A stretch of DNA of 64,000 nt from Lineus longissimus (lineage: Eukaryota > Nemertea > Pilidiophora > Heteronemertea > Lineidae). Shown here one piece after another: positions 38,175 through 50,800 of this stretch (the first letter of the stretch is position 1; every line of letters starts with the position of its first letter). The stretch spans positions 20,785,501 to 20,849,500 of the forward strand of contig NC_088308.1 of the NCBI RefSeq assembly GCF_910592395.1, in the 5' to 3' direction. The notes beneath the pieces are model-generated. The model did not search any database. It saw only the letters and a program-made list of their open reading frames with translations, and was not told the origin of the DNA. Both the position numbers and the translations under genes were made by a program.

Positions 38175-41100
38175 ATGTTCAAGAAACTGAAAATGGAGAA
38201 AGAAGAATCTAGTACGTCAGCTTAGCGATTTAAAAACGCATTGTCATTTAAAAATTGTAGGCAATAAAGCGAAAAATGCAATGTAAAAATAAACCTGGAT
38301 ACCTTGCACTGTATATTCACTTAGTTTTTTTCTACCAACCCCATAAAAATCGTGTAAATCTCGGGCCGAAATCATTGGTGGTTTTTCTCTGTGCATGCAA
38401 TGTACAGTAATGCACTATGCAATGCATGCAGCATGATATTGTCCAGGCTTATATTATGTAACCATTAATGTGGACATTATTGGAACAAGGTGACCTGCCA
38501 GTCGTCACCAGCCAGTCGTCACCATCAAGTAACTCAAACAAAAAACGTGTGGGGACATGAGGCTGGGCAATCTTCAAATGTGTTCTGTTTTATCTGGCCT
38601 TAACACTAGTAACAGTATCCATGAGTAACACAGTTCTACCACTATTTTTATTTAGACTCTACTGAGGCAGAGATTGCCCAGGCAGAGAAGAATAACATGG
38701 CTACTGATGAAGCAATGGACTCTGGAGACAAAGATACACCAACTCTAGCTGACAAGACAACAGAAGAACCTGCCAGTGTAGAGGAGAAAGAAAACAAGGA
38801 GGGTAAGATATTCAAACCATGTTACCGAGGTGAAGCATGCGTGTCTAAATTACTCCAAAAAATAAATGTTCTAATGAATTGCTGATAAACTTTCTACTTT
38901 GAGATGATTAACACAAATCATTGTCGAAGCTGCAGTGCGCACTGTACTGTACTGCATGTTATATTCCCTTAAAATTCATGTTTTTCTTGCTTACAAGTTT
39001 TCGTCAGAAAAGCAAGTCATCAATCAAGGCAGAGTTCTACATGTTTCTTTTTTGAGACAGATGTCCTTGATACTTTTATTTGAAATACATTTACTTAACT
39101 GATGCTAAGTTTGGTTCTCAGTCTTTGACTCAAGTTTGACTTCTGCTAACTGTGGTGAGTAAATAAGTAATAATTTGATGCTTAGTTATTAAAAAATTTA
39201 AGAATTATTCATTGTCTATTTTAGCTCCGCCTGGTGGTGGAGGTGAGTGTACAGATGAGGTACCTAAAGAGGAGGAAGTAGAAAAAGAATTGGTCGAGTT
39301 TAAAATTGTCTACAAAAAGAAGCCATATGATGTCAAGTTCCCTTTAGATGACAAAGTGTCTGCCTTAAAAGCTCATATTGAAAAATTAACAGGTAAGCAA
39401 TTGATTGAGAAAGTTGATAATGCGAAACAACAAATGAATGTACTTCATTTCCCCTGAAAATCTAAAATGGTCTTTAGATTGACTTTTGTCCATCAAGCCA
39501 CCAAATTTGAAGTGACTAATAGTTTGCGTTGCATGGTTCTCTGGCGAGTCTGCCATATTGAAGTTTTTCCAAGACGCTCATCCTATTATGTGATTGGAGG
39601 TAACCATTATAAAGTTTTCTGCAAGGGCTCAAACGTTTGAATTTTGAATGTGATATTTGCTTGACAAAGTTTGTGACGCTATTCATTTCTTTTCTAGAGT
39701 TACCTCCATCTATGCAAAAAGTGATGTTCAGAGGTAAGTACGTAACCAACTGGAAAAATGTAAATCTTATGAGGTGCCTTTCTATTTTCAAGCATCATAC
39801 ATCCATGTTTGCTCTTTAGGACAATTTGTCAGTCTTAACTGGTACACAATGGTCATAAATGAGGACGGAACTAACAAGAAAATAAGTTGTTTCAGTATCT
39901 AAAGGATGTTAGTGTTTCATGACCTTCTGAGTGAAGAAAAATCAATTCCTTGTTCAATTCCACTGCTAGGTCTAGCAAAAGATGAATCAACATTGAGAGA
40001 GTTGAAAGTGAGCAAGGGTGCTAAATTGATGGTTGTTGGCTCGACGATGACGGAGGTGATGTCAGTAAGTGCGCCCGACCCGAAAGAGATCAAGGCAGAG
40101 GAGAAGGGTGCTGAGGCAAAGAAGGAACCATTCTGTCAACAGAAGGTCAGTATTTCTACTACTACAACTAAGACCCATGACCTAATGTTGTACGGGTGCC
40201 ATGGCATTTGGCAGCAGGGATGGCTGTTCAAGAAGATCGGTTTTCAGCCTTCCGGATAGGTTGAGATGTTATGAAGCCAGTCCATTCTTGATGTTGTCCA
40301 ACCATCCTCGGCCTTCCTCGCTCCTTCCCTCCAGCAATAGTACCAAATGGACATCTAAAGCGATTGCTTCTTCTACTATATCATGGGGTCAGCACTTGTT
40401 TCACACCTGTACATGGTATCAAATAAAACTCTGTACCCAATAAACACCTCTCAATTATTTTCAGCAACACAAAAAAGTGCTAGAAAAATACCCGAAACCA
40501 GACGATGCAATGCCAGGTTTTAAAAACCAGAAGGAGCGTCTGCCATCGTTACCGCTGGCGGGGATGTATAACAAGTTTGGCGGCAAAGTACGACTGACAT
40601 TCAAATTAGAAGTTGACCAAATATGGATCGGAACGAAAGGTGAGAAAATGTCCCATTACTGGGTTTGTGAGTGGGTCACAGTGCTCATTGGAAATCATGT
40701 GAACTTAGAGTCGACTCTAATGACACAACAAATATTGATATTTTCCATGATGTCATACTATCAGGGACTTATGTTGAGGTCTTTCCACAGTTGTTTGATA
40801 TTTCTACTTTTGGTGCTAATCTGTAATGGAAACCACTACTATAGTGTGAAAGGTGTCCGGGCCGTCAGCAGCATGCTGCTGATTACTCAGTTGGTCCTTT
40901 AATGCAATACCAGTTTTCTATTTTCTATTTTAACTTCTTCCAGAAAGAACAGAAAAGGTGAACATGAGTTCTATAAAAGCCATCGTGAGTGAACCAATAG
41001 AGGGGCATGAGGAATATCATATAATGGTAAGGGTCAGCAGCGTGCCTAAGAATATAGAGCAGTATTACGATAAGGTGGTACAATCAACATTGCAGCCCTT

Positions 41101-41436
41101 GGCTATAATTGTACCACTTTACCTTACTTGATTCGATAGGCAGTGTACCTACACTTAGTAGTGGTCCAGCAGTGCAAATTTCCTGATTTCCACAAAAATT
41201 TGGACCATAATCAGTGTCCTTAGATATGGTGACCTGTGAAATGATGTGTCTGCAAAGAGGGATGTTGCACTGTTTTCATACATTCTGTTCATTCTTTTCA
41301 TCATCTGATGTTTTCATTTTTACAGGGAATCCAATTAGGCACAACTGAGGCATCTCGATACTGGATCTACTGGGTGCCTGCACAATATGTGGACTCTATC
41401 AAGGACACTGTTCTAGGAAAATGGCAGTATTTCTGA
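38175..41436 (+). CDS. UBFD1: Ubiquitin family domain-containing protein 1
   Basis: Eight exons join in phase to 310 residues (vertebrate UBFD1 is about 309): 38175-38211, 38656-38802, 39225-39392, 39698-39733, 39970-40145, 40465-40639, 40944-41026 and 41326-41436. Residues 1-83 are an acidic, low-complexity N terminus. Residues 84-155 form the ubiquitin-like domain, from VEFKIVYKKKPYDVKFPLD through LPPSMQKVMFRG to GAKLMVVGST. The C-terminal half contains QKQHKKVLEKY, LPLAGMYNKFGGKVRLTFKL, IVSEPIEGHEEYH and the end VLGKWQYF, all diagnostic of UBFD1. The molecular role is poorly defined; human UBFD1 has been linked to ubiquitin binding and NF-kB signalling. Exon 1 encodes only 12 residues, and an in-frame stop lies upstream, supporting this ATG. 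Confidence 0.96.
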
Positions 41437-42260
41437 TAGGAATACAGACCTTATGTATTTGTGTCAAGTTACCATGGTTACTAGTGGAGGCCATACTGTG
41501 ATGATGTGTGTGGGCTTTTGAAGCTAAATCAGTGTCGGGATTCAAGTCATGTCACTCGAGGCTCAGCAGCTGAGCTACCTCTTCACCCATTCATTGCTAC
41601 ATGTACGTCCTTTACTTGGAGGATTCCTTCAAAATATGCTATTTTAGCATTTTAAAGAAGGGCTTTGAGGAGTTATTGCCAGGCTGGTTTTGTATGGACA
41701 TTAGTACATAAGTACTCTCTGACTATCACTATTGTCAGCAAAGCAATCATCTCTTCTCCTATAAATCTAACTGGAATCCAAAAGTATGATTTTGTAATAT
41801 AAATGGAGGGTCATTTTAAATAAGGCATCGTCCATAAGCATTAACATTACAAATCAACTGCATGTGAACATGTATGTGTGTTGTATGTTTCAAAGAAGTC
41901 CATTCATAAATATTCATATTGTTTTATCATGGAGGCTAAAATTATCAGGAATGGCTATTTCAGTTCTCATTTTCCTAAACTGCGAATGTTTCCTTAGCAT
42001 CACCATGTAGTTTGGTAGTTTGCTGCCTGTGCATTTATCCTGTATGTTGGAAGCCCTTCAAAGATGGTGTGTCCTGTTTTGTGAGATCAATGTTGCTGCC
42101 ACTTTTTGCTGTCCAAAGTGCTATTTAATTCGATAAGAAATCATTTCAAACCCTAGTGTCCTTCATTTGATAAGGACTACTTCAGGCTCAAATAGAATGT
42201 TTTCAATTAGCCAAGTGGCCGGCGAATGACTATGTGACTCTTATGGCTGTGTAATAAATA
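41437..42260 (+). other. Probable UBFD1 3' UTR
   Basis: Non-coding AT-rich sequence follows the UBFD1 stop, with an AATAAA at 42253-42258 that would give a 3' UTR of about 0.8 kb. I see nothing else in it. Confidence 0.4.
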
Positions 42261-42894
42261 GTAACAGAGATATGAGCAAAAAATGACATCACAGATTGGT
42301 GACATCACTAACATTGTTAAGTCACACATACATTTTTTGCTTATAACTCAAATACTATTTCTTGCATACATGGTAAAACGTAAAACTTATATTTGTCATC
42401 AGAACTTAATGGTGCGTCATTTCAATCTGCGTTCGAAGCAATTGTAAAATTCAGTTTTATTTGAACTTCCAATTGTTTTGATATCCGTACCTCATAATCC
42501 TTGGAAGAACTTTTGATTTAGGTCATATTTAAAGGAAGAGTGTCTTAAAATGATGTTAGGCTGTCTCTAATAATACTTCCTGGGGTTCCCATCTCGATGT
42601 CGCTGGAAGCATTCACCCCAAAGTGTTTGCAAACAGTTGTTAGAATCTTGGACTTGGTGCACATTTTCGGAAACGTCCAAGAAGTGCCTTTATTACAGGA
42701 CACTCTGTTACTGTCTGCAGTATCAGCCCAACATGATCTTGAGCCACTCCTCCTTTAAGTGACTGTAAGTCATTAATCGTTTGTACACTTGTTCTTGGTG
42801 ACATCAGCTGCTGTTGTTCTAAATAGAAGTTACCATGATTTATTATTACAAAGGTGTTGGTACTTTTCTTTCCCTAATGTAGAGAGTTTCAAAG

Positions 42895-44300
42895 AATCGG
42901 CTTGATTGTCAGGGATGTGACTATGTCTCTGGCTGGTCAGATTGGCTGTGACAGTGTCTCTGTACGGTCAAATTGGCTGTGATGACGTCTCCGGACCATA
43001 AAATTGAATCAGACGATGCGTGTTTCTGAAAAGTTAGAGAATATAGAGTCCTGAGGGTATCTCTCGACTGAAGATCGACTGCTGACGATACCTCACCACA
43101 GTGATCAGATTGGCTGAGTTCCTTCATCCCCCTGAAGATGGCGTTTGTTTTTTCTTCAGAGAACTCGGGGGGGCGGGTTCTATCTACGTCGGATGGGGCT
43201 GAACTTGTTACTGTGTCCCTAGATGTGCAGATTGGCTGTTTCACTTACCTGTCCAGTGGCAGTCAGTTGGTTGTGACAATGTCTCTAGACAGTGATATTG
43301 CATGTTCTGTTGGTCACTGGATGGTCAGCTTGACTGTGACGATGCCAGTCTCTGGACCTGTGACGATGTCTCACGGCTGTAACAATTAATGCGAACTGTT
43401 GGTGTCAGAGGACTATCAGAATGAATGTGGCGATGTGTGTAAGATTATATATGAACATGCGGATTGTCTGTCTCAGATTGGCTGTGACACCGATGTCTCT
43501 GGACGGCCAGATTGGCTGTGACAATGGGTGATATGAATAAAGACTAGCAAATGCTTTTACTCCGCTTTTGTACAGGAAGGCCTAGTGTAAATGTACATGG
43601 AGATTTAGATAAAAGCATTTGCTAGTGTTTATTCATATCACCCAATATCTCAGATCAGCCTTCCTTGTTGTTACGATATATCAGGACGGTCTGGTTGTGA
43701 CGATGTCTCTGGACGGCCAGATTGGCAGTGAATATGTCACAGGATGGTCAGATTGATTGTGATCACGTCCTTGGACAGGCATATTGATTGTGATAATGAC
43801 TCTGGACAGGCCAATTTTTAGTAAATATGTCTCAGACGCAAATGTCCCTGGACGCCCGGATTGGCTTTGATGGTGTCTCAGGCCGTCTGCCCTGGACAGC
43901 CGATTTTCAGTAAATATGTCTCAGATTGGCTGTGACGCAAATGTCCCTGGACGCCCGGATAGGCTTTGATGGTGTCTCTGGGCCGTCTGCTTTGCGTGAC
44001 GATGTCATAGCAAGGTCTGATTGCCTCTGATATCTCAGGGCGGTCAACTAGGTTGTGCCAATAGTGTCCCTTAGTGGCCATAGGGTTGTGCTGGTGTCTC
44101 TGGACAGTCGTTTAACGGTGATCTAGTTGTCTTTGGATCGTTGGATGGTCTGATTGGCTGTGACGATGTCTATGGAAGGTCAGAGTCTCTAGAAAGTCAT
44201 ATTACTGTCGATGCCCCTTGACTATCAGATGTACCGAATATGTCTTTGTACAGTTAGAATGGCTCTGACGATCTGTGTCTTATGGTCGTATTAAATGTGA
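42895..44300. repeat. Degenerate minisatellite, unit about 32-40 bp
   Basis: Many imperfect copies of a unit like GATGTCTCTGGACGGTCAGATTGGCTGTGAC run through this 1.4-kb stretch. Copies are most regular at 42920-43000, 43480-43530 and 43690-43960, and decay toward the edges. A 120-bp MITE (43525-43644) interrupts the array. Open frames here are repeat translations. Confidence 0.85.
43525..43644. mobile_element. 120-bp MITE with 35-bp terminal inverted repeats
   Basis: The left end TGGGTGATATGAATAAAGAC and its continuation to 43559 is mirrored by 43610-43644, ending in TTCATATCACCCA. About 34 of 35 positions pair. The roughly 50-bp interior is non-coding. The array unit resumes on both sides, so this is a clean insertion into the minisatellite. 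The target-site duplication is not clear. Confidence 0.85.
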
Positions 44301-44898
44301 TGGTGCATTATCTTACGTTGTCTCTGGAGACAAAACAAGTTGGCAATCCCGTGCGTCATCGCGCACAAACCTATGAATGATACATTGCTGTTTGTGTGGA
44401 ATAGGCTTAGATCATCAGATATCAGTAGCTTGGGCAATCTTGTCGAATCCAATACTATCGGCTTGTGAAATCCTGCAAACAACCTGATGACAAACCATTG
44501 AGCTTTGGGGTGTATACGGGCCAATCGTCAACTAAAGCAAGAAAGAAATGATCTTCCCCGCAGTTCCCTGTGATTGGTCATTGGTCTCTATAGCCATCAA
44601 TCATGATGTGCTTTCCCTGCCCGTGCCTCGGGGAAAAACATTTTAAAGGGAGGATATCGGGGCTTGCGAGTTGGGGGTACCATATAATATGGCCAGCGAG
44701 ACAGTAATCAATCACTGGGCCCTATGCCTTCACAACTCCCTACGCCTCCAGAAAGATCCGAAAAAAATCGTCTGCTAAGCGGCAGCGTCGTCTGCTTGAT
44801 CGACTGAATTACGGTTGTGCCTGCGCCGTTTGAAGGGATATTAGATTCGTCAATAAGAGCAGCGTGACAGATGAGCGTGAGAAGAGGCCGCGAGCAAA

Positions 44899-47800
44899 AT
44901 GCAGCAGAACATCATCATCTTAGTTCACATTTATGCGATCTTACTGCTAATAGGATGTACTGAAGTTAGAGACCACAGGAGCAGAGATTTAGAAGGTAGG
45001 AACGCTCGCATTTTTGTTATAATTTTAACAGTTTTGTAACGTTTGCCGCCTCTGATCTTTTCCTTAAATAGTAGGCTCTCATGACTAACTAACTACTGGA
45101 CTAACGGGTACATTTTATAATCTCGGGATGGTGATCATCTTGACCAACAAGGTCTTTGAATCTTCTCATTTTCAGAATAAGCTGATGTCGTGTTTTAAAA
45201 CATTGGTTAGCCTGGATTGGCTTGGGGAATTTTCCAATGATATTCCAGTGGGTTGTCAGGCTATGATTGCCAGATTCTTCCTAATGGTCTTTTTAGTTCC
45301 TAATGCTTTCCATTTGTAAATTGTGGTGTTTCAATGTTAACTCAGTGAACGTTCCAGTGTTAACAAGTGTAGTTCCAATGTTATCAGTGGAGTTCCAGTG
45401 GTAACCAGTAGAGTTTCAGAGATAACCAGTGGTAACAATTGGAGTTCCAGTGGTAACCAGTAGAATTTCAATGATAACCAGTGGTAATAATTGGAGTTGA
45501 AGTAGATAACCAGAGATAACCAATGGTGCTCCAGTGGTAACTGTTGGAGGTTCCAGTTGTAACCTGTGATGGTCCTGGCATAACTGGAGCACTCCAACAG
45601 TAGAGATTGAGAAGTCCATGGTCAGAATCATGAAAGGGTTAAAGGAAGATAATAACTGATAAGATTAGATCTTGATTGTGTCATCCTGGAAGTCAAGATG
45701 ACCTGATGATATCTCCTCCTTGACACACTTCGTTGATCAGGGTCATGTTGAAGATTTTTAGAAATTTCTCCAAAGATTTCTGAAAATTCGCAGAAATTTT
45801 TTGACTAAGACCCTGTTTAATACACATAAAAATATCAAATGTTAGTAAACCACAGAGAATTTACCTTTTTTTCAAGAGGAAATAGCACTTTTCAATGTTG
45901 TGCATACACTTTTACCTAGCAGACTGCTGGAAACCAATGTTCCGCACCTAAACAGTTATAAGGAATTAGTTTAATTGAAAAAGTGTAATGAATACGTTGA
46001 AAATGTAAAAAGGTTTCCTCATGAATCTGTTCAATTCTATCAAACTGGGGCAGAGTTCAGGGCCATGGCGATGTCAGAGTAATTTGGTATTTTAGAAGAG
46101 GTTCTAGCTGTGGTACTCTAAATATATATTCACTTTCTTATATATTTCTGGTGACTATGGTTATCAAATGTTTGGTTTAGATGTAGGACCTGCCTTAACA
46201 TGCTTATATCTATGTGTGAAACATTATGTATATGATTTTGATGCATTTCTCTGATATCCAAAGACGACAACAGAAAAATGACAACACCAAGGTACTCTTT
46301 AAACCAAAACGTGTTGTTTTCAGATGCATTGCCGATAGCAGACATGAAGTTTACTGTGGAGGATCATCATCATTTCTACCCTGACGAACCTCCACCACCA
46401 CCGGGGCCATCTTTGTTACACAATGAGTTGAATATGGAGGAGGAGGGCTTTATTCCAATATTAGAACAAGTGCGCGTAAGTTGTGGCACAAACAAATTTC
46501 ATCAAGGATGAAGACGATTATTCTAAGTTATCAGTCTCTTAGTCGGTCCATCTATCAATCCCACTAGCTTTTTTTACATCCATCCACATTGTGGACCTAT
46601 CAAAACTAGCTACCTCTCTCCTCTCGAGATACTTCAGCTGAGCACCAGACGCTTGGACCTCTTGTTATTCCTTCATGTCTGTGTTCAAAAACCATCCTTG
46701 CCCTTCAACATTGATGCAATGGCAGCATGTACGATGATCAGTTTTTGGGAGATGTCTTACATTTCTCTTTCATAAATAAGCAATGCAAAATTATAATTTT
46801 TTAAAGGGTTACAATATTGTGGTAGGTTCTACTGCAGATCATCGCCACATTACCAGATATCACACGCAGCCCTGGACACATTGTGTTAATAACCAATAGC
46901 ATCATACACAGTACTTTGTCTCGGCTATGTAACGGACATGGCATACAGCGTCCGGATATAGCCGTAACGCTAAGATGGCTAGCCCTGGGAGCTGACAATC
47001 AATAATCGCCTTCTGTGTGAAGTGAGCTTGTGGCGTCAGAGAAATGTAAAGGAACAATACCCTCATCAGATATCACGCTTTTGGTGATGGTGGTATATAG
47101 AGGTAGCTCTTACATCATTCATTCATTGGTTTATTAAGGGTGGTTTCTCTGGACAGGACCAGTCAGGAAAAAAAATTGGCTCATTCTAAAATCACGCAGA
47201 AGGCACAATAGCCTCATTAGACATCACACTTGTTATGATGGTATATCATATGAAATATGTATCACTTAATTAGTTGACCTTTAGAAATATCTTTCCATGG
47301 ACACAAATAAATGAATTAGGAAAGCACCTCGCCAGTGAGAAAATGCCAACGACCTGAAACATTGAAGCCTAGGTCAGGTCAGGTTGGGTCGAGTTGAGTT
47401 GAGTTTGTTTTTGAACATCTCCTTATAACTTCAAAAGGTAAAGAGGATAGTATGGCCTCCCAAAACAGCCCTGAAGGCATTAACTAGACGTATTCCAATG
47501 CGATATGTGAAGGAGTCATGATCAGGGATGAAAGTCTTTATGATTCAAATTGAGAGCAAAACTATCTCCTCAACTTGCGTCATCAAACTTTCCTTATTTC
47601 TCATCATCATCATTTCTTCTCTTTTCCTTTTGCAGGAAATAAAAGTGAGACGTTTAAAGCGAGCAGTGACAGCTCTGAAACACCGATTATGGCCAAATGC
47701 AACTGTGCCTTATATCATGAACTCTAATACAACAGGTCAGTCCATTTGGCAATCATTGTTGTTTTTTGTGTATTAATTATCAATTTGCAAAGTTTATAAG

Positions 47801-50800
47801 GATATTCAGTTGGGTATGGGGTAATGGTTACTAGTGAATCCCTAGGCAAATCAGAGAGTATAGTTTGATAGTTTGCAGAATTAAACTTATGGCAAAGGAC
47901 GTCACAGTTGGTTATCTAATGGACATGTAACTGGATTATGCATTCTAAAAGCCGCAGTTAGAGGATACGTGTATCAATGATCGTAATGGAAGATGAGTCT
48001 TGTTTTGATCACATCGGTCCTTGGTGTCGCAACTAGAGACAGCAAGGTTTTACAAATACATCAAGTCCATGGCGAATGTTGGACCCCTAGGTTTAAGTTT
48101 GATGGCAAATGCCCAACTCATTTAACTATAATGCCTTTCTGTAGGTCCTTTTAACTAATCGAGACCGTCGGGGGTAGACATCAGCTCCTGCTTATAATCC
48201 CCCTTCAACTAGTGATGGCCTACAATAATTCATACTGATCTTTTCTTAATGTGTTTATTATAAACTTGACATCCAATATTTCCACTTTCAGACTCAGTCA
48301 AAATCAACATCTATGCAGCAATGGCACACTGGGAGGAGCACACGTGTATCAAGTTTGTACCGAGGACCACGGAGAAAGATTATATAGAGTTCGCCCCTGG
48401 CAGATGTGGGTAAGGAGTAAATCAAGTACAGGGAAAAATCCACCATGCAAGTTTTTAAAACATGGGAGGCTCTATGGCAACACAACATAATGGAAGGTCG
48501 CTTGCAAATATATTTTCCAAACAACTATGTTTCATTGTCATTTTAAAAGACTTTTCTCCAAATAGGTATTCATGTAGTTTCTGGTTCCTGTTTCTTCTTT
48601 TTTGAATGTCTCATCATATTGTTTCAGGTGTTGTTCATATGTTGGTCGTCAAACCGACCAAGGACGCCAATTTGTGAATATCTCTGAAAACTGTGGAGTG
48701 TTTGGAGTGATTGTTCATGAGCTAGGACATACAATCGGATTCTGGCATGAACACAGCAGGCAAGTGAGAGTACAGTGTCAGTATCTTAAACTGAGGCACT
48801 GATTTTCAGTAGGGTGTGCCTCAGATTTCAGAATGAAGTCAAAACTCAGAAAAATTGATGTCACATCTTTGTCACAAATACCCTTGAGACAGTCAATGTC
48901 ACATAGCAGTGGCTGTAGATTTGTTGTTATCCTGTTGATTTCTCATCATGTCAGGCAAGATTGAATACAGGGTTTTTCTCGACTATAGGCTTGACTGAAG
49001 CATGTGGTGATTTCTGGCAGTTTCTGACTTATTTTCAGTATTAAATAAAGACACCTGTTAGTCTTTCTTCTTGATATAGATTTGATAGCTGCCTTCAGTA
49101 CTGGATTGGTGTTAGTCAGGATATAGCGTGGCGTTTTAGGCGGGATTATACTTTGGGGTACCATACAATAACCACTTATGGCCCATTTGGATTTCCAAGC
49201 TATTAAAATAGTCTAACATTTCATTGCAGACCGGACAGGGATAAATACATCCGCATAATTGTGGAAAATATTAAGCCAGGTCGGATGGAGAATTTTTATA
49301 AGAAATCTGATATGGATATTGACTCACTGGGGCAGCCATATGATTACAACTCAATAATGCATTATAGGAAGGTAAGGGTTAATAAGTTTATTAGAAACTC
49401 AGCTTTTTGGCAAATTATTCATTTAAAAAAATACATACCATGTGCCACTAAGTGCAATTAAGAGTTTTTCAGTCCCTTGGTATTATGGAACACAACTTTG
49501 CATACCACTCTGTGCAAATGAACGTTTTTTTCAATCCTTTGGCAAAAAAGTCATGAAATGCAAGTTATGGCATCATATAAACTCGGAGCCATAAACACAA
49601 CTAAGTCTCTAAGTTGATGCTCATCTGATTTCGTGACAGTGAGGATAGCATGTATTCCATCTCCTCTGTGACATGATAATGCCACTTCATCTTCAAGTTA
49701 ACGAGGAGATTTATCACATTTTGACAGATGCAAATGTCAGGAAAGCCACCAAGGCTGCTGTGCAATCTATGTAACAACTGATATGCCTTCCATTTGAAGT
49801 CTGCTTGACCATCAGGGTTGAGTCCAAGTGTATAGGGTTTGTTCTGCAGAACATTTCCCTCATGGATACTGTTGCAACAACTGCTGCTGGAGCCGGGTTA
49901 AGGGCTCTAGATATACCCCAATTAACCACTATTGATCGGCAATGGGTAATCAAGAGCTCTTGTTTAAGGCGCCACCAGCCATCCATCGATATTTCGTCTC
50001 CATTATCTGAAGTATCTTCAGTACATATCAATCTTCGCGTATGTCAATCAAAACTGAGTATCTTACATTATAAGTCTATAGTCACTCATCGTTTGTGAGG
50101 ATCGAAAATGAGTACATAGAACGCATTTGGGTAGAATTGATGTTGGATACGTGTCGTACGAACAATACTAGCGTGTAGATTGTAGTATGGGTTCAATGAG
50201 TACACAATCTTCTTGAGCTATGGAGCTGATTAGCCCCTGAGGAGAAGTGATACTCTATCTAGCTCTCCCATTGTTCTAGTGACGTTAACGAAGCCAGGTA
50301 ATTATGTATGCATACAAGTTCAAAGTTACCATGGAGATTGAGTTTCTCCGCATGTAGTTTGTTTTGATACCAACAACAAGTTCTAAGTGCTAAACTGATC
50401 ATCTTTCAAAACAATATTTCAAATATTGTATATGATGTAGGAGTATTGAAAACCTGAATCTAAGGATGCCCAAACATATATTCTGTAATTTTTTTCAAAT
50501 AGTTCAAGTCTTTGCGAGATTGATCATTTTCGGTAACATTTTTCTTTTTAGACCACCTTCACCAGCAATGGAAGGAACACCATGGAACCAGTTGTCGAGC
50601 GTGTCTACATCGGCCAGAGAGTCAGTCTGAGTAAAGGGGATATCGTTCAGGCCAACCTGCTTTATAACTGCCCGAGTAAGCTTCTTGTTATGAATCTTAT
50701 GCATTGAAGACCACTGGTTCATTCACTCAAAAAATTTAGTTTAAGATATTCCAGTTAAAGTGTAGTGGACGTCAACAGGACACTCTCTCTAATGCAGTAT

